Positions 6,459 to 10,026 of a stretch of DNA of 10,026 bases are shown in pieces (position 1 is the stretch's first letter; every line of letters starts with the position of its first letter). Both the position numbers and the translations under genes were made by a program. Under the pieces are notes generated by a model, which saw only the letters and a program-made list of their open reading frames with translations, was not told where the DNA came from and ran no database searches. Source of the DNA: Acidimicrobiales bacterium (GTDB lineage: Bacteria > Actinomycetota > Acidimicrobiia > Acidimicrobiales > JAKAVM01); assembly GCA_027451785.1 (NCBI GenBank), contig DAIDIS010000118.1, forward strand, positions 1-10,026, given 5' to 3'.

Positions 6459-7427
6459 ATGAGCAAGGGTCGGTCAAGTCAACGTCGGGGTGCGCCAGGC
6501 CATCAACAAGGCACAAGGCGAAGTGGAGGTGAGTCCGGAGTGGTTCAGGCCAGAGGACGAACCGGCGACGCACGCTCTCGCTCCGGGCAAGGCGGTGGGG
6601 TAGCACGGAGTGGTGAGCGAGCAGGCGGCAGGCCAAGCTCTGGTGAATTTCGCTCTCGCGGTTCAGATGATTACGGTTCAGCTGTAGTGGCCGGTGCCGC
6701 CTTACCGCTCGGCGCCGACAGCATCGAGTCTGTCAGAAAGGCAAACTACCGGGCAGCTGTGGCTATGGCCGCTTTTCCTGGAGCAGTGGCATTTGTAGTT
6801 ATTTCGGTAGCCGGTGCAATCGTTGTGCCGTTATATGTTGGGTTGCCGATTGGGGTGGGTATCGGCGCTGCCATATATTTTGGAATTCGCAAATACGCCG
6901 CTGAATCGGTCCTGAAGTCATTGAATGCTAGGATAATCGGTCAGAAGGAGGCGCCGGGAATCGTCAATCTTGTGGACGGGCTCTCGTCGTCTTTCGGAGT
7001 GCCGAAGCCGCAAATTTGGATCGTGGAGGACCCCCGGTGCGACTGTACGGCAATAGGTACCAGCGAAAGCACTGCTCTTCTAGTGGTAACTACCGGCCTG
7101 GCCGGGAGGCTCGACAGAATTGAGCAGGAGGCATTGCTGGCTCGTGGACTCGCCCGGATCAAGGGTTGGGACTTTATTCCTGCAACCGTCGCATCCTTCC
7201 TTTGGTCTTTTTCGATTAAGCGGCGGGTCAACTCCGAATCAAACGGTGGTAGGAAGCTCGGCGGCCGTGGGGCTGAATTGGCGGACTTTGATGCAGTCAA
7301 GGTAACTCGTTATCCGCCGGCACTGATCTCGGCTTTGGAGACTCAGGTGCGAGACGGCGGCTTTGCGTTGATGGCGGAACCCGGCGCAACATTCGACCAG
7401 CGGATCCAGATTCTTCACGAATTCTGA
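6459..7427 (+). CDS. Membrane protein resembling M48 (HtpX) peptidase with the zinc site lost
   Basis: Residues 1-75 are a Gly/Arg/Ser/Gln-rich, probably disordered and strongly basic segment. Two adjacent membrane segments follow (about 99-126 and 129-143), then a cytosolic domain. That domain reads like HtpX: LNARIIGQKEAPGIVNLVDGL (about 155-175), VPKPQIWIVED (181-191), an AIGTSESTALLVVTTGL block where HtpX has its 'NAFATG...VTTGLL' strand, and TRYPPALISALE (283-294). Where HtpX has the zinc-binding HELAH helix, this protein has LARGLARIKGWD: both His are Arg (229, 233) and the catalytic Glu is Gly230. The usual third zinc ligand before 'AD' also seems lost (Leu274). It is therefore unlikely to be a peptidase; a scaffold or regulatory role is possible. 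The frame is intact, so it looks like a maintained pseudoenzyme rather than a decayed gene. It lies between pimA and pdxS. Family assignment is by eye. Confidence 0.8.
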   Translation: MSKGRSSQRRGAPGHQQGTRRSGGESGVVQARGRTGDARSRSGQGGGVARSGERAGGRPSSGEFRSRGSDDYGSAVVAGAALPLGADSIESVRKANYRAAVAMAAFPGAVAFVVISVAGAIVVPLYVGLPIGVGIGAAIYFGIRKYAAESVLKSLNARIIGQKEAPGIVNLVDGLSSSFGVPKPQIWIVEDPRCDCTAIGTSESTALLVVTTGLAGRLDRIEQEALLARGLARIKGWDFIPATVASFLWSFSIKRRVNSESNGGRKLGGRGAELADFDAVKVTRYPPALISALETQVRDGGFALMAEPGATFDQRIQILHEF

Positions 7428-7434
7428 TCCCGGC

Positions 7435-7440
7435 TAAAAT
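7435..7440 (+). promoter_or_regulatory. -10-like element, probable leaderless promoter of pdxS
   Basis: TAAAAT, close to the consensus TATAAT, ends 8 nt before the pdxS ATG at 7449. No purine-rich ribosome site lies between the preceding stop (7425-7427) and the ATG, so a transcript starting at or next to the ATG would explain translation. A -35 box about 17 bp upstream (TCTTCA, 7412-7417) is poor. Confidence 0.55.
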
Positions 7441-7448
7441 CGACGTGC

Positions 7449-8354
7449 ATGGAGACCACTAGTTCTAACGGGAGCAACCCCGAAACCGGTACCTACAGGG
7501 TTAAGCGAGGCTTGGCGGAAATGCTTCGCGGCGGCGTGATTATGGACGTCGTTAATGCCGAGCAGGCCAAGATTGCCGAAGATGCCGGTGCAGTATCGGT
7601 CATGGCGTTGGAAAGGGTGCCTTCGGACATTAGGCGAGACGGAGGCGTCGCCAGGATGAGCGATCCCAGCCTGATTGAAGGTATTAAGGAAGCGGTGACC
7701 ATTCCCGTCATGGCGAAGGCGCGGATTGGACACTTTGTGGAAGCTCAGGTTCTTCAGGCGCTGGAAGTCGACTACATCGATGAGTCCGAGGTCCTCACGC
7801 CGGCGGACGAGGACTACCACATCGACAAGTGGGAGTTTTCCGTACCATTCGTATGTGGTGCCACCAACCTGGGAGAGGCGCTGCGGAGAATAAGTGAAGG
7901 TGCGGCAATGATCCGCTCCAAGGGAGAGGCCGGTACCGGAAACGTCGTCGAAGCAGTCAGGCACCTCCGATCCATCCTCGGTGACATCGGCAGGCTGCAG
8001 GCCGCCAAGCCGGAGGAGCTGTTCGGTTGGGCCAAAGAGCTCAGGGCGCCCTATGACCTCGTTAGCGAGGTTGCTCAAGGAGGACGACTACCGGTGCCGC
8101 TATTTTGCGCTGGTGGCCTGGCAACTCCGGCCGACGCAGCGCTCGCAATGCAACTTGGAGCCGAGGCTGTGTTTGTCGGGTCGGGAATCTTCAAAAGCTC
8201 GGATCCTTCGACAATGGCAAAGGCAATCGTTGAGGCAACTGCACATTTCCGTGACCCGCACATCATCGCAAAAGTGTCCCGCGGCCTTGGCGATGCCATG
8301 CGAGGCGATGACTTGCGGGATATCTCGGTGCGCATGGCCGAAAGGGGATGGTGA
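7449..8354 (+). CDS. pdxS: Pyridoxal 5'-phosphate synthase, synthase subunit PdxS
   Basis: PdxS builds pyridoxal 5'-phosphate from ribose 5-phosphate, glyceraldehyde 3-phosphate and ammonia supplied by PdxT, in a cytosolic 12 + 12 complex. It is a (beta/alpha)8 barrel of about 300 residues, and this copy has 301. The key residues are present, shifted by nine from the Bacillus numbering: Asp33 in GGVIMDVVN, Lys90 in PVMAKARIGH (forms the ribose adduct) and Lys158 in RSKGEAGTG (receives the intermediate). The phosphate-binding loops GGLATPADAA and AVFVGSGIF are intact in the C-terminal part. The first 14 residues are a variable, Ser/Asn-rich extension. ATG 7449 is the only plausible start after the in-frame TGA at 7425. 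The end overlaps the start of pdxT, giving a coupled pair. The -10-like TAAAAT just upstream suggests it has its own promoter. Confidence 0.98.
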   Translation: METTSSNGSNPETGTYRVKRGLAEMLRGGVIMDVVNAEQAKIAEDAGAVSVMALERVPSDIRRDGGVARMSDPSLIEGIKEAVTIPVMAKARIGHFVEAQVLQALEVDYIDESEVLTPADEDYHIDKWEFSVPFVCGATNLGEALRRISEGAAMIRSKGEAGTGNVVEAVRHLRSILGDIGRLQAAKPEELFGWAKELRAPYDLVSEVAQGGRLPVPLFCAGGLATPADAALAMQLGAEAVFVGSGIFKSSDPSTMAKAIVEATAHFRDPHIIAKVSRGLGDAMRGDDLRDISVRMAERGW

Positions 8355-8986
8355 GCAAAGCCTCACCGCTAGTCGGCATCCTTGCTCTCCAGGGGGATGT
8401 AAGGGAGCACGAGGCGGCATTGTGCGATCTCGGGGCGCGCTCGAAGGAGATCAGGAGGCCGTCGGATCTTGAGGGAATTGACGCCCTTGTCCTGCCGGGT
8501 GGGGAGTCGACCACGCTTTCGATGCTGATGCTCTCTTCGGGTCTCGTCCAGCCTATGACCGAACTTCTGAAATCGAACTTGCCAGTGCTGGGGACCTGCG
8601 CGGGAATGATTCTGCTGGCAAGCGATATCGAAGATGGCCGCCCGGACCAAATATCTTTTGGGCTTTTGGATATTTCGGTGAGGCGCAACGGGTTTGGGCG
8701 GCAGGTATCCTCTTTCGAGGAGGACCTCGAATTCGACGGCTCGGATGTACCGATGAGAGCGATATTCATCAGAGCGCCCTTGGTTACCAGGAAGGGCGAA
8801 GACGTGGAAGTACTTGCCTATGGTTCCTTCGGGGGAAGTTCCGCCCAAGTCCCGGTTGCCCTCCGCCAAGGGAACGTGATGGCAACGGCTTTCCATCCTG
8901 AGCTTACGCACGATGGGCGAGTACACGGCGAACTACTTAAAATGTGTGTTTCGGTCGAGCGATCTTCGACCGGATCAACCAGATGA
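8348..8986 (+). CDS. pdxT: Pyridoxal 5'-phosphate synthase, glutaminase subunit PdxT
   Basis: PdxT is a class I glutamine amidotransferase that hydrolyses glutamine and channels ammonia into PdxS. The triad is visible: nucleophile Cys84 in LGTCAGMILLA, and His183 and Glu185 in AFHPELTHD. The oxyanion/glutamine-binding loop GGEST lies at residues 51-55, and VGILALQGDVREH (9-21) is the usual N-terminal strand. At 212 aa it is slightly longer than the usual 190-200, from a short C-terminal tail. The ATG at 8348 overlaps the pdxS end by 7 nt. A GTG at 8351 would overlap it as GTGA and sits 3 nt after GAAAGGGG, so either start is possible and the protein differs by one residue. In Mycobacterium tuberculosis a thioesterase gene lies between pdxS and pdxT; here the two are fused into one overlapping unit. 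Confidence 0.97.
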   Translation: MVSKASPLVGILALQGDVREHEAALCDLGARSKEIRRPSDLEGIDALVLPGGESTTLSMLMLSSGLVQPMTELLKSNLPVLGTCAGMILLASDIEDGRPDQISFGLLDISVRRNGFGRQVSSFEEDLEFDGSDVPMRAIFIRAPLVTRKGEDVEVLAYGSFGGSSAQVPVALRQGNVMATAFHPELTHDGRVHGELLKMCVSVERSSTGSTR

Positions 8987-8990
8987 GGAG
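8985..8990 (+). promoter_or_regulatory. Strong ribosome-binding site of yebC
   Basis: GAGGAG overlaps the pdxT stop codon and lies 8 nt before the yebC ATG. It is the clearest ribosome site in the window, and fixes the ATG at 8999 as the start. Confidence 0.8.
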
Positions 8991-8998
8991 AACCTGAG

Positions 8999-9751
8999 AT
9001 GTCGGGCCATTCGAAGTGGGCAACTACAAAGCACAAGAAGGCGGCGCTCGACAAGACGCGCGGAAAGCTCTTTGCAAAGCTGATCCGACAGGTGGAGGTT
9101 GCTGCTCGAGAAGGGGGCGGTGACCTGGACTCGAATTCCAGCCTCCGTACCATGTACCAGAAGGCTCGGGACTCGTCGGTTCCCCTGGACACTATTGAGC
9201 GTGCCATCAAAAGGGGGACCGGCGATCTTGAGGGTGTCCGTTATGAAGCGATCGCTTATGAGGGTTACGCACCGGCTGGGGTTGCTGTTTATGTCGAGTG
9301 TCTAACCGACAACAGGAACCGGACCGGTGCCGAGATCAGGAGCATTTTCTCGAAAAGCGGTGGCTCGATCGCAGAGCCCGGCGCCGTCTCTTGGCAGTTC
9401 AATCGGGCGGGGGTCGTTGTTCTTCCCGGAAACCTCGACGAGGACGAGGTGATGTTGGTGGCTTTGGACGCCGGTGCCGATGACCTGACCAAAACGAGTG
9501 ATTTCATCCAGTTGACGTGTCCGACAGACAAGCTTCATGAGTTGAGGACGGCGCTGGAGGGCGCCGGCTTTAGCGTCGAGCGCTCCGACTTGACGATGGT
9601 CCCATCAACTGTGATCGAGTTGACCGAGGAAGGCGAGACAAAGAAAGTCCTCAGGCTGATTGACGCACTTGAAGATCACGACGATGTCCAAAATGTGTAT
9701 GCCAACTTTGACGCATCCGAGGAAATCCTCGAAGCTGTCTTGGGGGCTTGA
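8999..9751 (+). CDS. yebC: YebC/TACO1-family protein
   Basis: This is a cytosolic protein of about 250 residues, the normal length. The family was long annotated as transcriptional regulators; recent work also ties members to relief of ribosome stalling at proline-rich sequences. The hallmark N-terminus MSGHSKWATTKHKK (1-14) is present, followed by the DTIERAIKRGTG helix (63-74), the YEGYAPAGVAVYVECLTDNRNRT block (about 87-109) and GGSIAEPGAVSWQFNRAGV (about 120-138). The C-terminal domain ends with the usual IDALEDHDDVQNVYANFD segment. It begins 12 nt after the pdxT stop with a strong ribosome site, so it is probably co-transcribed with pdxST. In many actinobacteria, yebC is followed by ruvC-ruvA-ruvB; here a convergent gene follows directly, so ruvC is not next to it. 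Confidence 0.97.
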   Translation: MSGHSKWATTKHKKAALDKTRGKLFAKLIRQVEVAAREGGGDLDSNSSLRTMYQKARDSSVPLDTIERAIKRGTGDLEGVRYEAIAYEGYAPAGVAVYVECLTDNRNRTGAEIRSIFSKSGGSIAEPGAVSWQFNRAGVVVLPGNLDEDEVMLVALDAGADDLTKTSDFIQLTCPTDKLHELRTALEGAGFSVERSDLTMVPSTVIELTEEGETKKVLRLIDALEDHDDVQNVYANFDASEEILEAVLGA

Positions 9752-9818
9752 GGCCCGCGAGCTAGATATTTCGCCGATTTCACAAGGGGAACCCGCCTAA
9801 CGCATGCGGCCAGCTCTT
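9752..9818. other. Convergent intergenic gap, yebC and partial membrane protein
   Basis: This 67-bp gap separates two convergent stops. It contains the 8-bp palindrome CGCATGCG (9801-9808) and a CTTTT run (9816-9820), but no stem long enough to be called an intrinsic terminator in either direction. Termination may be Rho-dependent or lie inside the neighbouring gene. Confidence 0.3.
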
Positions 9819-10026
9819 TTAGTTTGAGAGAATTTCAAGGACCTTAGCGTCGCGGCCGGAGAGCTTTGAGCGAGAGACGACGAGCCCTCCTTTCCAGATT
9901 GCGACTCCGTAGGGCACTGCTACCGATGCGGCCAACATTGTCTCTTGAGGGTGATATGCGATCACGTAGGCAATCAACGTGGCGGGTGGAGCCAAGAACA
10001 GCAACGCAAGCAGGAATGAGCCCAAC
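9819..10026 (-). CDS. C-terminal part of an unidentified membrane protein (partial)
   Basis: At least 68 codons enter from the right edge on the minus strand and stop with TAA at 9819-9821. A TTG at 10023-10025 could be a start, but the frame is open to the edge and the gene probably begins outside. The visible part has two hydrophobic segments, SFLLALLFLAPPATLIAYVIAY and MLAASVAVPYGVAIWKGGLVV, with a short hydrophilic turn containing HPQET, then a basic tail ending KVLEILSN. I do not recognise the family. It is convergent with yebC, ending 67 bp from it. The alternation of hydrophobic segments and a charged tail favours a real coding frame. Confidence 0.55.
   Translation of the reverse strand, partial: LGSFLLALLFLAPPATLIAYVIAYHPQETMLAASVAVPYGVAIWKGGLVVSRSKLSGRDAKVLEILSN

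Noticed and set aside
7425..7451. Possible fusion of the M48-like gene to pdxS, as both share a frame and only a TGA and seven codons separate them
   Set aside because: PdxS has a normal length and start, and the -10-like TAAAAT lies in the gap, so two separate genes fit better.
9752..9821. Bidirectional terminator between yebC and the convergent gene
   Set aside because: Only short complementary runs (GAGCT/AGCTC, CCGC/GCGG) and an 8-bp palindrome are present; no stable stem next to a T-run.
1..10026. CRISPR array, tRNA, rRNA, insertion sequence or prophage genes
   Set aside because: No regularly spaced repeats, cloverleaf-like sequence, transposase or integrase motifs, or terminal inverted repeats were seen by eye on either strand.

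Overview
The window looks like part of an actinobacterial chromosome of moderate G+C. The main reason is a phosphatidylinositol / phosphatidylinositol-mannoside (PI/PIM) gene set, a lipid pathway typical of Actinomycetota. GTG and TTG starts are common, as expected there. The style of several proteins, including an Arg-rich tail on the phosphatidyltransferase and an HtpX-like protein beside pdxS, recalls Acidimicrobiia, but that placement is inference.

Layout. On the minus strand, 1-1466 encodes an ABC exporter (membrane domain plus most of the ATPase; its C-terminus lies beyond the left edge). A divergent intergenic region of about 140 bp follows. The plus strand then carries: a CDP-alcohol phosphatidyltransferase (pgsA, likely PI-phosphate synthase; 1608-2519); a PIM acyltransferase (patA-like; TTG start at 2536); a Tat-type lipoprotein solute-binding protein of the oligopeptide family (3546-5252); a PimA-type mannosyltransferase (TTG start at 5249, overlapping the previous stop); a membrane protein that resembles an M48/HtpX peptidase but has lost the HExxH zinc site (6459-7427); pdxS (7449-8354); pdxT (8348-8986); and yebC (8999-9751). 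A partial membrane protein enters from the right on the minus strand (9819-10026).

How the genes work together. PgsA, PatA and PimA form a pathway: PI phosphate is made, and after dephosphorylation the inositol is mannosylated and the mannose acylated to give PIMs. PdxS and PdxT form the two-subunit pyridoxal 5'-phosphate synthase. YebC is a translation/transcription-associated factor often found just upstream of ruvC. The order pgsA-patA-pimA-...-pdxS-...-pdxT-yebC matches the Mycobacterium tuberculosis block Rv2612c-Rv2603c, so most of the window is a conserved actinobacterial core neighbourhood.

Departures from that core are the points of interest. A transporter-type binding lipoprotein sits between patA and pimA with no permease or ATPase beside it and is translationally coupled to pimA. 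A catalytically dead M48-like protein occupies the pimA-pdxS gap. Two genes (the M48-like one and pdxS) have -10-like hexamers 8-9 nt before their ATG, suggesting leaderless transcription. I see no CRISPR array, insertion sequence, phage gene, tRNA or rRNA, and no gene-free stretch longer than 300 bases. I found no clear new defence or mobile system.
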